Assembly (NCBI GenBank): GCA_964383535.1
Contig: CAYLHS010000023.1
Span: 1 to 28,417 of the forward strand
Reading direction: 5' to 3'
From: CAYLHS01 sp964383535
Lineage (GTDB): Bacteria > Actinomycetota > Acidimicrobiia > Spongiisociales > UBA4744
Length of the DNA: 28,417 nt
Shown here: one piece after another, positions 14,703-23,276 of the stretch
How positions within the stretch are numbered: position 1 is the stretch's first letter
Layout of the letters: each line of letters starts with the position of its first letter
Notes under the pieces: generated by a model
Databases searched by the model: none
What the model was told of the DNA's origin: nothing
What the model saw: the letters and a program-made list of their open reading frames with translations, nothing else
Program-made: the position numbers and the translations under genes

Positions 14703-16472
14703 CTATCCCGGCTCGTCGGACCAGAGACGCCTGAGTTCTTCGCTCGTCTCCAACAGCTCCTCGAGCGTTCCGCTGGCCGCAACCCGCCCGTCTTCGAGCA
14801 CGATGATCTGGTCGGCTCGCCGCAGCGCGGCCCGACGGTGGGAAACGACGAGGCTCGTTGCGGATGCGCGTTCCCTGAACATCTGCTCCCACAACGTCCG
14901 TTCGGTTTCCACGTCGAGTGCACTCGACAAGTCGTCAAACACGTACAACTCTGGCTCCCGAAGAAACATCCGAGCGGCGGCGGTCCGCTGCACCTGCCCT
15001 CCCGACAAACGGACTCCAAGGGGCCCGACCTCGGTGTCGAGTCCTTTCGGCATCGTCGAGACGTCGGGTTCGAGCACGGCGGAGTGGACAGCGCTCATGA
15101 TGGTGCCGTCGTCCACGTTGGCGCCGAGTGCCAGGTTGTCGCGAAGCGTCATCGAGAACAACAGCGGGATCTGGGGGGTATAGGCGCTTTGCGGAGGCAC
15201 GAAGAACGTCGCTGGATCATCGACAATCGTGCCGTTCCAGCGGATCTCCCCGGCGGAGGCTTCGTACAGACCCAGAAGAGTCCGCAACAGTGCCGTCTTG
15301 CCGGCACCGATCCTGCCGGTGATCACGGTGAACGATCCACGATCCAGGACGAGATCGATGGCGTCGATCCCCTTGTCGGATCCTGGGTAGTGGTAGGTGA
15401 GGCCCTTGATCTCGAGGCGGTCGAGTGGCTCACGTCCAGGTGGGGCGGGAAGCGGCGGCACCGGGCCGGTCAGGTGAATCGACTTGGGTTCGACGAGCCG
15501 ATCGGCAGACGTGCCCTGCATCAGCTCGTACATCCGGTCGAAGGCGACAGACGACTGGCGCAGCCTCGCAATGAACAACCCGACAAAGTGGACCATGTCG
15601 GTCGCAAAGGTCAGGAAGTACACGAAGAGCGCGAAGTCACCGACGCTGAACTCCCCACCGGGTCCCATCGCCCCCGCGGCAAGGATGAGGATGATCCCGG
15701 TGCCGATGTTGACCGTGTTCCAGAAGATCGACTCCAGGATCGCGGTGAACACCCTGTCTCTGACCGCGACGACTCGGCGCTCGTCGTTCAAGCCGCGTAG
15801 GTGCCCCACCATGCCGTCTTCTGCCCCGGCAACCTTGATGGCCTGCACCGATCCGAACATCTCGCCGATCGCCTCGGTCACACGACCTGTTGCCTCGCGC
15901 GCGGCCGTTCGGTAGGCGCGGATACGCGTCCCGGCGCGCTCGGCCAGCACCACGACCAACACCAACGGGATGAACACGATGACTGTGATACGAGCGCTGA
16001 TCGACGACAGGATCCCGATTGCGACAATTGCGAATGTGATGGTCCCGACCATGTCGGTCGTCCAGGAGATCGTCTCGGCCACGTGATCGACGTCGTCTCG
16101 GAATCGGCTGATCGCCTCACCGGGGGAATCGGGTACGGCCCTCGCACCCGGCAGCTCGAGGATGCGGTCCAGCATGTTGCGACGGAGCAAGACCGATCCT
16201 CTGAACCGGAAGTTCTCATCGTTGTACATGCCGAACTGGACGATCGCGACGCGAGCGACCGCATAGGCGCCCAAGAACGCGATCAGTGTCCCGACCGTGA
16301 ACCCTGCGCTCGCACTACTTGTGAGCCGATCGAAGAACGCTTTCGTGATCAGGCCGGGGATGACGGGCATCACCCACACGCTCGCCCACGCAAGCACGTC
16401 GAGGACGTACCGGCCCGGTTGGTACTTGATGAGCCCCCACATGAGGTGCAGTGTCATGCGATCGCGCTTCAC
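14703..16472 (-). CDS. ABC exporter, fused membrane and ATPase domains (degenerate-site subunit)
   Basis: A 589-residue half-transporter with six membrane helices in the first 310 residues, then an ATPase domain. Walker A GRIGAGKTA is at 386-394, the signature LSGGQ at 489-493, and the switch histidine at 545. Walker B reads LYVFDD: aspartate 514 stands where the catalytic glutamate belongs, so its own ATP site should be slow or inactive. The partner encoded just upstream has the complementary pattern, so the two form a heterodimeric exporter. The GTG start overlaps the partner's stop by 4 bases. Substrate unknown; lipids, peptides or drugs are usual for this family. Confidence 0.9.
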   Translation of the reverse strand: MKRDRMTLHLMWGLIKYQPGRYVLDVLAWASVWVMPVIPGLITKAFFDRLTSSASAGFTVGTLIAFLGAYAVARVAIVQFGMYNDENFRFRGSVLLRRNMLDRILELPGARAVPDSPGEAISRFRDDVDHVAETISWTTDMVGTITFAIVAIGILSSISARITVIVFIPLVLVVVLAERAGTRIRAYRTAAREATGRVTEAIGEMFGSVQAIKVAGAEDGMVGHLRGLNDERRVVAVRDRVFTAILESIFWNTVNIGTGIILILAAGAMGPGGEFSVGDFALFVYFLTFATDMVHFVGLFIARLRQSSVAFDRMYELMQGTSADRLVEPKSIHLTGPVPPLPAPPGREPLDRLEIKGLTYHYPGSDKGIDAIDLVLDRGSFTVITGRIGAGKTALLRTLLGLYEASAGEIRWNGTIVDDPATFFVPPQSAYTPQIPLLFSMTLRDNLALGANVDDGTIMSAVHSAVLEPDVSTMPKGLDTEVGPLGVRLSGGQVQRTAAARMFLREPELYVFDDLSSALDVETERTLWEQMFRERASATSLVVSHRRAALRRADQIIVLEDGRVAASGTLEELLETSEELRRLWSDEPG

Positions 16473-18220
16473 GACAGCACCTCTTCCATCCCGACACGCA
16501 AGAAGTACGCAAACCGCGATTCCGGATCGTCCGCGAGTGCCTGCCGCGGACCGTACTCGACGATCTCGCCCCCATCGAGGATCAGGATGTCGTCGGCACG
16601 CGTGACTGTCGCCAGCCGGTGGGCGATCACGATTCCCGTCCGATCGGACATCAGACGATCCACGGCATGTTCGATGAGCTGTTCGGTTGCGGGGTCGAGT
16701 CGGGAGGAGGCCTCGTCCAGGATCACGAGGCCAGGGTCGCGAAGGAAGATGCGCGTGAACGCGAGAAGTTGCGCCTCGCCGGCCGAGAGGCCTCCGCCTC
16801 CTGCCTCCAACATGGTGTCGAGACCGTGAGGCAGACCTTCGACCCAGTCGGTCAGTCCGAGTTCCTCCAAGACGGCATGAATCTGGCGGTCATCGATGCG
16901 CGCATCGAAGAACGTGAGGTTGTCGCGTACGCTTGCCCGGAACAGCTGCACGTCCTGGGTGACCATCCCCACGCGGTGTCGCAGGTGCTTCGAGTCGGTC
17001 TGGTCGAGACGAACGTCGCCGACGAGCACTGCGCCCCCGATCGGGTCGTAGAGACGCGTGAGGAGTCTTGCGAGCGTCGTCTTGCCGCTTCCCGTGCGGC
17101 CGAGCACCCCGAGCACCCTGCCCGCTGCGAGGTGCAGGTGCAGCCCATCGAGAACGATCTCGCCCTTGTCGTCGTCGCCGTCCTGGTACGCGAACGACAC
17201 ACCATCGAACGCGACCGAGAGGGCGCCGGCAGGCAGGTGATGTGTCCCGTCCGACGAGAGCCTGGAGCCGAGTGCGAGGAGAGACTCCACTCTGGTCAAT
17301 GCGGCAGCCGCCTTCTGGAGGTCCTGCATCTGGGTTCGGATACGATCCATCGGTTGGCGCATCAACTCGCTGTACGAGAACACCAGGTAGACGGACCCAA
17401 TCGTCAGAACCCCGTCGCCGAAGAACCTCGACCCGAGCCAGTACACGAGTGATGTCAGCGCCGAGAACAACACGATGTTGGTGGACCACAGGTGCGCCCA
17501 CCCCATGAAGCCCCGCACCGATGCGGGCAACCACTCCCGGACATGATCGGTGAACTTGGACACGACGAACGGAACGCCACCGTTGGCGCGCACGTCCTCG
17601 GTTCCACCGAGCTGCTCGCCCAGGAACCCGTAGAACTCTGCGCTCTTCTGGCGAACACGCTTCCACCACGGCATGGCGATCGACTGGATACCCATCATCC
17701 CCACGAGGGCAGCAATCGCGAACAACGAAATGCCGGATCCGATCCAGAAGTTCTCGACGAGCAGGAGAACGAGGATTCCGACGAGCAACACCAGATTGGC
17801 CACCACATGGATGACGAACTGGGAAAAGAAGTTCGACAGGGCGGTGATGTCACCATCGATGCGTTCGATGAGCTCGCCTGGTGTCCGAGTCTTGTGGAAC
17901 CCCATGTCGAGGTGCAGAAGGTGGAGGGCGAGATCGCCACGCAGCTCGTTGGTTGCCGTCCAGCCGACCGTTTCCGCGAGGTAGGTGGCAACGACGGAGA
18001 ACAGCTGCTGCACAACGGCGAGGACCATGAAGATCACCGCAAGCACCACCAGCTGTGAATGGGCCGCTCCGGAGGTTGCCCCGTCGATGAATCGACGTAC
18101 GATCTGCGGATTGATCAGCTGGAAGCCAATGCCCGCGACCAAGAGGATCGTGAGCGCGATGACTCGACCGCGCTGAGGGCGCAGGTAGTCGACGAGCAGA
18201 GATAGGTAGCGACGAATCAT
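16469..18220 (-). CDS. ABC exporter, fused membrane and ATPase domains (catalytic-site subunit)
   Basis: A 583-residue half-transporter with six membrane helices (about 18-300) and an ATPase domain. Walker A GRTGSGKTT is at 374-382, Walker B LVILDE has Glu503, and the switch histidine is 534. The signature is LSAGE (478-482) instead of LSGGQ. Combined with the next gene, its normal Walker motifs face the normal LSGGQ of the partner to give one working site, while its altered signature faces the partner's altered Walker B. I start it at the ATG giving MIRRYLSLLVDYLRP, which begins like other members; the frame is open up to a TTG at 18328, but those 36 residues are unlike the family and cross the promoter region. 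First gene of a two-gene operon. Confidence 0.9.
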   Translation of the reverse strand: MIRRYLSLLVDYLRPQRGRVIALTILLVAGIGFQLINPQIVRRFIDGATSGAAHSQLVVLAVIFMVLAVVQQLFSVVATYLAETVGWTATNELRGDLALHLLHLDMGFHKTRTPGELIERIDGDITALSNFFSQFVIHVVANLVLLVGILVLLLVENFWIGSGISLFAIAALVGMMGIQSIAMPWWKRVRQKSAEFYGFLGEQLGGTEDVRANGGVPFVVSKFTDHVREWLPASVRGFMGWAHLWSTNIVLFSALTSLVYWLGSRFFGDGVLTIGSVYLVFSYSELMRQPMDRIRTQMQDLQKAAAALTRVESLLALGSRLSSDGTHHLPAGALSVAFDGVSFAYQDGDDDKGEIVLDGLHLHLAAGRVLGVLGRTGSGKTTLARLLTRLYDPIGGAVLVGDVRLDQTDSKHLRHRVGMVTQDVQLFRASVRDNLTFFDARIDDRQIHAVLEELGLTDWVEGLPHGLDTMLEAGGGGLSAGEAQLLAFTRIFLRDPGLVILDEASSRLDPATEQLIEHAVDRLMSDRTGIVIAHRLATVTRADDILILDGGEIVEYGPRQALADDPESRFAYFLRVGMEEVLS

Positions 18221-18289
18221 CGGGAGGTGAAGCCTACCGATCGGAGCACCCGAAACCCGCCGAATATCGGTGCGATACGCACGTGGGCA

Positions 18290-18305
18290 GCTTGCAGTTG
18301 CAAGC
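18290..18305. promoter_or_regulatory. 7-bp palindrome overlapping the dehydrogenase -35 box
   Basis: GCTTGCA-GT-TGCAAGC is a perfect inverted repeat in the space between the divergent ABC exporter and acyl-CoA dehydrogenase genes. The TTGCAG -35 element used by the dehydrogenase promoter lies inside it, so a bound regulator would block that promoter. Confidence 0.45.
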
Positions 18306-18339
18306 AGTCGGCGCGATAATGCAAACAATGGTTAACCAT
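18292..18339 (+). promoter_or_regulatory. Promoter of the acyl-CoA dehydrogenase gene
   Basis: A -35 box TTGCAG (18292-18297) and a -10 box GATAAT (18315-18320) are separated by exactly 17 bases. The start of transcription would fall at about 18327, directly on the 12-bp palindrome ATGGTTAACCAT (18328-18339). Two palindromes flanking the promoter suggest repression, perhaps by a fatty-acid-type regulator. AAAGGGA lies 8-14 bases before the ATG at 18366 as ribosome site. Confidence 0.6.
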
Positions 18340-18365
18340 CCGGACGGATCCGTGAAAGGGACCTG

Positions 18366-20162
18366 ATGACGCAGTACGCCCCCCCTCTCGACGAATTCAG
18401 ATTCGCACTCAACCACCTTCTCGACCTCGACCTTCTCACCTCGTTCGACCGGTATGCGGAGCTCGATGCCGACCTGATCGATGCAATCCTCGGCGAGGCA
18501 GGCAAGTTCTTCACCGAGCAGTGGTTCCCGCTCAACAAGACCGGCGACGAGATCGGTTCGAAGCTCGTCGATGGCGCCATCGTCGCCCCCGAAGGCTTCC
18601 AGGAGGCCTACCGCATGGCCGCCGAGAACGGCTGGGTCGGCGTCCCTGCCGATCAGGTGCACGGCGGTGGCCAGATGCCACAGGTCGTGGTGGCGGCCAT
18701 CACCGAGATCCTCGACTCCGTCAACCCGAGCCTGTCGACCCTCGTCGGGCTCACCCAGGGCGCCGCGCACGCCATCTTCGAGCACGGCTCCGAGGAGCAG
18801 ATCGCCACCTACGTGCCGAAGCTCGTGTCGGGCGAGTGGGCGGGCACCATGAACCTGACAGAGGCACAGGCCGGCTCTGACGTGGGCGCATTGACGACAA
18901 AGGCTGTCCCGCAGGAGGATGGCAGTTACCGAATCACGGGCACGAAGGTGTTCATCACCTGGGGGGACCAGGAGATCACGGAGAACATCGTCCACCTGGT
19001 ACTTGCCAGAACACCCGATTCGCCTCCCGGAACCAGGGGGATCAGCCTGTTCATCGTGCCGAAGTTCCTCGTCAATCCCGACGGATCGCTGGGTGCACGC
19101 AATGACGTCAAGGTGGTATCGATCGAGCACAAGATGGGTATCCGGGCGTCCGCGACCTGTGTGCTGGCCTATGGGGACGACGGAGATGGCGCCGTCGGCT
19201 ACCTCATCGGCAAAGAACAACACGGCATGCAGTACATGTTCACGATGATGAACGCCGCCCGCATCGAGGTCGGGATCAGCGGAACGGCCATCGGTGAAGT
19301 CGCCTATCAGAACGCCGTGCAGTATGCGCAGGAGCGACTCCAGGGTCGGCCGGTCGGAGCCCCGAGGACCGAATCGGTGCCGATCATCGAGCACCCCGAC
19401 GTGCGCAGGATGCTCATGACGATGAAGGCGAAGCTGGATGCCATGCGTGCGATCGAACTCGCCAACGCATACGCGTTCGATCTAGGACTGAGCCACCCTG
19501 ACGAATCGGTACGTCAGGCTCAGCAGCTGCTCGGAGAGCTCCTCACCCCGATCACGAAGGCCTGGCTCACGGACATGGGCGTCGAGATCACCGGCCTCGC
19601 CTCACAGGTGTACGGCGGGATGGGGTTCATCGAGGACAGCGGTATCCCGCAGTACTACCGGGACGCGAGGATCGGAACGATCTACGAAGGCACGAACGGC
19701 ATCCAGGCGATCGACCTCATCGGACGCAAGCTCCCTTCGGGTGGCGGCGCTCCGATCATGGGGCTGATCGCCGACATGAAGTCGATCGACGCCGACCTCG
19801 AACGAGCCGGAGCGCGCTTCGAGGGGATTCGCACCAACCTCGCCAAAGGGGTGGCAGCGTTCGAGCAGGCGACCGGTTGGCTGGCCGCCAACGGCATGCA
19901 GGATCCGAATCAAGCCCTCGCCGGGGCGACCCCGTACCTGCGGATGTTCGGATCGACGCTGGGTGCCTTCTACCTCGCGAAGGAGGCGCTGGCGGCTTCC
20001 TCCCTCCTCGACGAGGGGGCCGACGACAAGGAGTTCCTGGAGGCCAAGATCGTCACGGCCCGCTTCTACGCCGAGCAGCTCCTGCCGCAGGACACGGCGC
20101 TCATCGCTGCGGTGACAGGTGGTGTGGAACTCCTCGATGCGTTGACGCCGGAGCAGTACTGA
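18366..20162 (+). CDS. Acyl-CoA dehydrogenase, DmdC-type (about 600 residues)
   Basis: A 598-residue FAD enzyme that introduces a double bond into an acyl-CoA. The N-terminal extension with APPLDEFRFALNHLL, the usual three dehydrogenase domains, and a C-terminal helical domain (about 470-590) define the long subfamily that includes 3-methylmercaptopropionyl-CoA dehydrogenase (DmdC). TMNLTEAQAGSDVGAL contacts FAD and substrate; the catalytic base is Glu441 in IYEGTNGIQAIDL. Length and layout are those of the subfamily. Most relatives use ordinary fatty acyl-CoA, so use of a sulfur-containing acyl-CoA is only a possibility. It is monocistronic, with its stop directly touching the stop of the convergent molybdoenzyme gene. 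Confidence 0.9.
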   Translation: MTQYAPPLDEFRFALNHLLDLDLLTSFDRYAELDADLIDAILGEAGKFFTEQWFPLNKTGDEIGSKLVDGAIVAPEGFQEAYRMAAENGWVGVPADQVHGGGQMPQVVVAAITEILDSVNPSLSTLVGLTQGAAHAIFEHGSEEQIATYVPKLVSGEWAGTMNLTEAQAGSDVGALTTKAVPQEDGSYRITGTKVFITWGDQEITENIVHLVLARTPDSPPGTRGISLFIVPKFLVNPDGSLGARNDVKVVSIEHKMGIRASATCVLAYGDDGDGAVGYLIGKEQHGMQYMFTMMNAARIEVGISGTAIGEVAYQNAVQYAQERLQGRPVGAPRTESVPIIEHPDVRRMLMTMKAKLDAMRAIELANAYAFDLGLSHPDESVRQAQQLLGELLTPITKAWLTDMGVEITGLASQVYGGMGFIEDSGIPQYYRDARIGTIYEGTNGIQAIDLIGRKLPSGGGAPIMGLIADMKSIDADLERAGARFEGIRTNLAKGVAAFEQATGWLAANGMQDPNQALAGATPYLRMFGSTLGAFYLAKEALAASSLLDEGADDKEFLEAKIVTARFYAEQLLPQDTALIAAVTGGVELLDALTPEQY

Positions 20163-21653
20163 TCACGCCTCGACGGTGACCTTGATCGAGTGCCACCCGG
20201 AAGCTCCGTCGGGTCGAGGCGGGACGCGCTCTTCGAGCTGAAGCGCGCCGTCACCGTCTGTTGCCCGCACCGTGATCGTGTGTGTGCCCACGGTTGCGTC
20301 CCAGTCGATCACCCACTGTCGCCACGCCTCGGTGCCGTCCTCTGAACCGAGCCGAGCGGTCTGCCATGGGCCGTCGTCGACCTGAACCTCCACCTTCGAG
20401 ATTCCGCGAGTTGGCGCCCACGCGACACCGGCGATCGGCACGGCTCCCGCCGTGACCCTTCGCCCAGGTGACGGAACGTCGATCCGGGACTCTGTTTTGA
20501 TCGGTGCCTGCTTCGCCCAACCGCGCGGGACCCAGTACGCGTCGAATGCCTCGAGTGTGGTCAGTTCGATCTCGCTCAGCCATTTGGTCGCCGACACGTA
20601 CCCATAGAGACCGGCAACAACCAGCCGAGCCGGGAATCCATGATCGATCGGAAGCGGCTCCCCGTTCATCCCTACCGCGAGGAGGGCGGTGCGCCCGTCA
20701 AACGCGAGCTTGGTGGGAAAGCCGACCGTGAAGTCATCGACGGAGCGGCCCACGATCTGCGTCGCACCATCCTGTACGCCCGCTTGGTTGAGCAGATCGG
20801 AGAGCACCACCCCTTGCCACCTCGCATTGCCGACCAAGCTCCCACCAACCTCGTTCGACACGCACGAGAGTGTGACGTCGCGTTCCACCATCGGCATGGC
20901 GAGCAGCTCATCGAACGTGAACTCGACAGGATGGTCGATCATTCCGGTGATCGAGAGCTTCCACGTGTCGACATTGACCTTCGGTGCGGAGAGCGCCGTG
21001 TCGATCCGGTAGAACTCCGAGTTGGGGACGTATTGCGGCGAGATCCCCGCAACGTCGAGCGATGCCGTCATGGCCTCCGGTTGGGTGACAGGAGGTTGCA
21101 GCACCACATCGTTCCTCGCGCCGGTCGTCGCCGCGGCCTGCACGATGGCACGACCTGCGATCGCCGCGAGTCCACCCAACGCGACCAGGGAACCGGCCTG
21201 CCGCAGAAACGCCCGTCGTCCTCCGTCTACGATGCCGGCACCGGTTCGCAGCAACAAAAGCAAGGTCCCGGCAGCCGCGACGAACGCGACGCCGGCCACC
21301 AGAATCGCAGCCCACACCGGCTCGGTCACTGCGATCGCAAGACCGCCGACCAATCCGAGAAGGGCGAATCCGACAACCCCAAACCACCGTCTGCGTGCTG
21401 CCAGAACACCGAAGAGCGAGCCGAGGAGCAGCGTGAACACGATCACGCCGATGATCAGCGCAGGCTTGTCGGCCGTTCCGAGCGTCGACACGGCGAAGTC
21501 TTTCACGAAGGGCGGCGCGGCATCGATCACACGGGAACCGACGGACAGCACCAGCGAGGAGCCTCCGGGGACGATTCCCCCGACGAGTTCTCCGAATCCG
21601 ACTGCTGCGGCGGCCGCAGCGACACCTGCGAGGGCGGCATATCTACGTTTCAT
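20163..21653 (-). CDS. Membrane-anchored sulfite-oxidase-type molybdoenzyme with internal Tat motif
   Basis: A 496-residue protein. Four hydrophobic segments (about 5-27, 65-86, 92-110, 113-136) precede the twin-arginine motif GRRAFLRQAG (145-154) and a fifth segment (151-172). The exported domain (about 190-390) is an oxidoreductase molybdopterin-binding domain; Cys264 in LSCVSNEVGG is the expected molybdenum ligand, and HGFPARLV lines the cofactor site. The last 100 residues are the immunoglobulin-like dimerisation domain of sulfite oxidases. Actinobacterial proteins of this build are thought to use Sec for the first helices and Tat for the last one, so that the folded molybdenum domain is exported. 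It could oxidise sulfite or reduce an oxidised sulfur or nitrogen compound; the substrate is unknown. Its gene ends without any gap to the dehydrogenase gene. Confidence 0.88.
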   Translation of the reverse strand: MKRRYAALAGVAAAAAAVGFGELVGGIVPGGSSLVLSVGSRVIDAAPPFVKDFAVSTLGTADKPALIIGVIVFTLLLGSLFGVLAARRRWFGVVGFALLGLVGGLAIAVTEPVWAAILVAGVAFVAAAGTLLLLLRTGAGIVDGGRRAFLRQAGSLVALGGLAAIAGRAIVQAAATTGARNDVVLQPPVTQPEAMTASLDVAGISPQYVPNSEFYRIDTALSAPKVNVDTWKLSITGMIDHPVEFTFDELLAMPMVERDVTLSCVSNEVGGSLVGNARWQGVVLSDLLNQAGVQDGATQIVGRSVDDFTVGFPTKLAFDGRTALLAVGMNGEPLPIDHGFPARLVVAGLYGYVSATKWLSEIELTTLEAFDAYWVPRGWAKQAPIKTESRIDVPSPGRRVTAGAVPIAGVAWAPTRGISKVEVQVDDGPWQTARLGSEDGTEAWRQWVIDWDATVGTHTITVRATDGDGALQLEERVPPRPDGASGWHSIKVTVEA

Positions 21654-21745
21654 CAGCCTGGATCGTATGTGGATGACGTGTGTTTGTCTCGTATTTCGGC
21701 ATGAGTTTCGGAAACGTTGAGAGTTCAGATCGATGGCCTGACCCG

Positions 21746-22190
21746 ATGGCTACCGAGCAATCACCAAAGGAAGCACAAACCCCTCCCCCGTTCACTTCGT
21801 GGAGCACCTCTCCGGAAGTGCCCGTCGCGCCACGATAGGCAGAGGGAGGCTCGACTACACGGCGACGGGCCGGACGCTTCCTTCCTCACCGAGGAGGAAG
21901 CAGAGAAGAAGGCGTCGTTCTTCGCCGTTTCATACACGCGCGACGGGGTCGCCGACCCTGTGTTCGACGATTGCCCGCAACCCTCACATGCGCGTCTTCG
22001 TGGCGTCCGGCTCCTTCGACATGGCCATCCCTGGTACGCCACCGACGACACGATTCATCACGTTGGCCTGCCCGACACCGACCGGATCACCGAGCGACGG
22101 TACGAGGCAGGCCACATGATGCACGTTCACCGACCGTCACGCGAACGGCTGCAAGCCGATCTGAAGTTGTTCCTGAACCGGAACCTGTGA
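21746..22190 (+). pseudogene. Decayed S10 serine carboxypeptidase gene
   Basis: Parts of a peptidase S10 protein remain in order but in shifting frames. MATEQSPKEAQTPPP (from 21746) is like the usual charged, Pro-rich N-terminus. ATIGRGRLDYTATGRTLPSS (21829-21888) and then LTEEEAEKKASFFAVSY plus TRDGVADP (to 21959) match the family's opening strands. The sequence then jumps to ARNPHMRVFVASGSFDMAIP (21973-22032), near the catalytic aspartate, and in another frame to YATDDTIHHVGL and YEAGHMMHVH, with the catalytic histidine, ending at 22190. The central region of roughly 300 or more residues with the GESY serine is gone. An intact gene would encode about 480-500 residues. It cannot be active. 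Confidence 0.75.
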
Positions 22191-22212
22191 CCGCCCGAAC
22201 GTCCGATGTGCG

Positions 22213-22605
22213 CTAGGAGGGACGTTCGGAGGCAGGCAACCTACCGAGGAGCATCTCGACCTTGCGTCTGAGGTTCTCGGGAAGATAGGGCTTCTCGAGA
22301 TACGCGTCTGCGCCAGACCTGTACGCACGCTCCATCGAATCGTCGCCCGCATGTGCCGTGACCACCAGGACTGGCAGCCTCGAGGTCACCGGTTCGCTCC
22401 TCAGGGCGTGGAGGATCTCCCAGCCTCCCACCCCAGGCAGAGCGATATCGAGGAGGACGAGATCGATGTCGCCCTTCCTCGCCCGATCGAGTCCGCTGAG
22501 TCCGTTTGCTTTGACAATGATCTGGCACCCCAACCTTCGAAGACTCACCTCCGCAAGCAGCGAGTTGGAACGTTCATCCTCGATCACCAGGATCCTGTCC
22601 ATCAC
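22213..22605 (-). CDS. Stand-alone receiver (CheY/DivK-like) response regulator
   Basis: A 130-residue cytosolic protein consisting of one receiver domain without output domain. Acidic residues Glu9/Asp10, phospho-accepting Asp53 (LVLLDIALPG), Thr83 and Lys105 (LEKPY) are all present, so it should be phosphorylated. Single-domain receivers act through protein contacts, in phosphorelays or as phosphate sinks. No kinase gene is adjacent. The start is the first of two consecutive ATGs; the second would serve as well. It is divergent from tag. Confidence 0.9.
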   Translation of the reverse strand: MMDRILVIEDERSNSLLAEVSLRRLGCQIIVKANGLSGLDRARKGDIDLVLLDIALPGVGGWEILHALRSEPVTSRLPVLVVTAHAGDDSMERAYRSGADAYLEKPYLPENLRRKVEMLLGRLPASERPS

Positions 22606-22670
22606 GCCAGGAATATCGGCGATGGCACACCAAAACTTGACAGGACGAATTCGCGATCTTCCACGCTGCG

Positions 22671-22676
22671 TATGAT
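22671..22676 (+). promoter_or_regulatory. Possible near-leaderless -10 box of tag
   Basis: TATGAT ends 9 bases before the tag ATG and would give a leader of only a few bases; no ribosome site is visible before the ATG. The -35 position (AATTCG) is poor, so the promoter is uncertain. Confidence 0.3.
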
Positions 22677-22685
22677 CTCAGCGCG

Positions 22686-23276
22686 ATGACTACGCATCTT
22701 CTGACCGGGCCAGACGGCTTCACGCGATGCTGGTGGCCTGGCAGCGACCCCCAGTACGTCTCCTATCACGACACTGAGTGGGGGTTTCCGGTCCGCAACG
22801 ATCGGTTGCTCTTCCAGAAGCTCTCGCTCGACTCGTTCCAGGCGGGACTGGCATGGATCACGATCTTGCGCAAACGCGAGGCATTCCGCGATGCGTTCGA
22901 CGGCTTCGACATCGACACCGTTGCCGCCTATGGAAGCCGGGATGTGGACCGTCTCCTCAACAACGCCGGGATCGTGCGTCATCGCGGCAAGATAGAGGCA
23001 ACGATCTCCAATGCACGCGGTGCCCGCGACCTGATCGACGAGTTCGGATCACTGGCTACCTACTTCGATCGTTACACGCCGCCGAGCCTGCCCGCCCCTA
23101 TCGGCGACCCGCCGGCGCAAACCGCCGAGTCCATGGCACTGAGCAAGGACCTCAAGTCGAGAGGGTTCAGGTTCGTCGGGCCGACGATCATCTACGCGTT
23201 CATGCAGGCGATCGGCATGGTCAACGATCACTACGACGGGTGTTTCGTACGGCCCCTCGTGGAAGCAGCCCAATGA
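22686..23276 (+). CDS. tag: DNA-3-methyladenine glycosylase I
   Basis: A 196-residue base-excision-repair enzyme that removes 3-methyladenine from alkylated DNA. The zinc ligands are Cys15 (TRCWW), His28 (YHDTEWG), His182 and Cys186 (VNDHYDGC). FQAGLAWITILRKRE and GFRFVGPTIIYAFMQA are family signatures. At the position of the E. coli glutamate that contacts the methylated base (LEGQQAGLSW) this protein has Asp49 (LDSFQAGLAW), a conservative exchange. The stop codon overlaps the start of the next gene (ATGA), so the two are co-translated. Confidence 0.93.
   Translation: MTTHLLTGPDGFTRCWWPGSDPQYVSYHDTEWGFPVRNDRLLFQKLSLDSFQAGLAWITILRKREAFRDAFDGFDIDTVAAYGSRDVDRLLNNAGIVRHRGKIEATISNARGARDLIDEFGSLATYFDRYTPPSLPAPIGDPPAQTAESMALSKDLKSRGFRFVGPTIIYAFMQAIGMVNDHYDGCFVRPLVEAAQ

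Noticed and set aside
18221..18328. TTG start giving a 619-residue ABC exporter subunit
   Set aside because: The added residues do not resemble the family and would place the start inside the divergent promoter region.
22637..22642. TTGACA as -35 box of tag
   Set aside because: The next -10-like hexamer, TATGAT, is 28 bases away; no -10 box exists at 16-18 bases.
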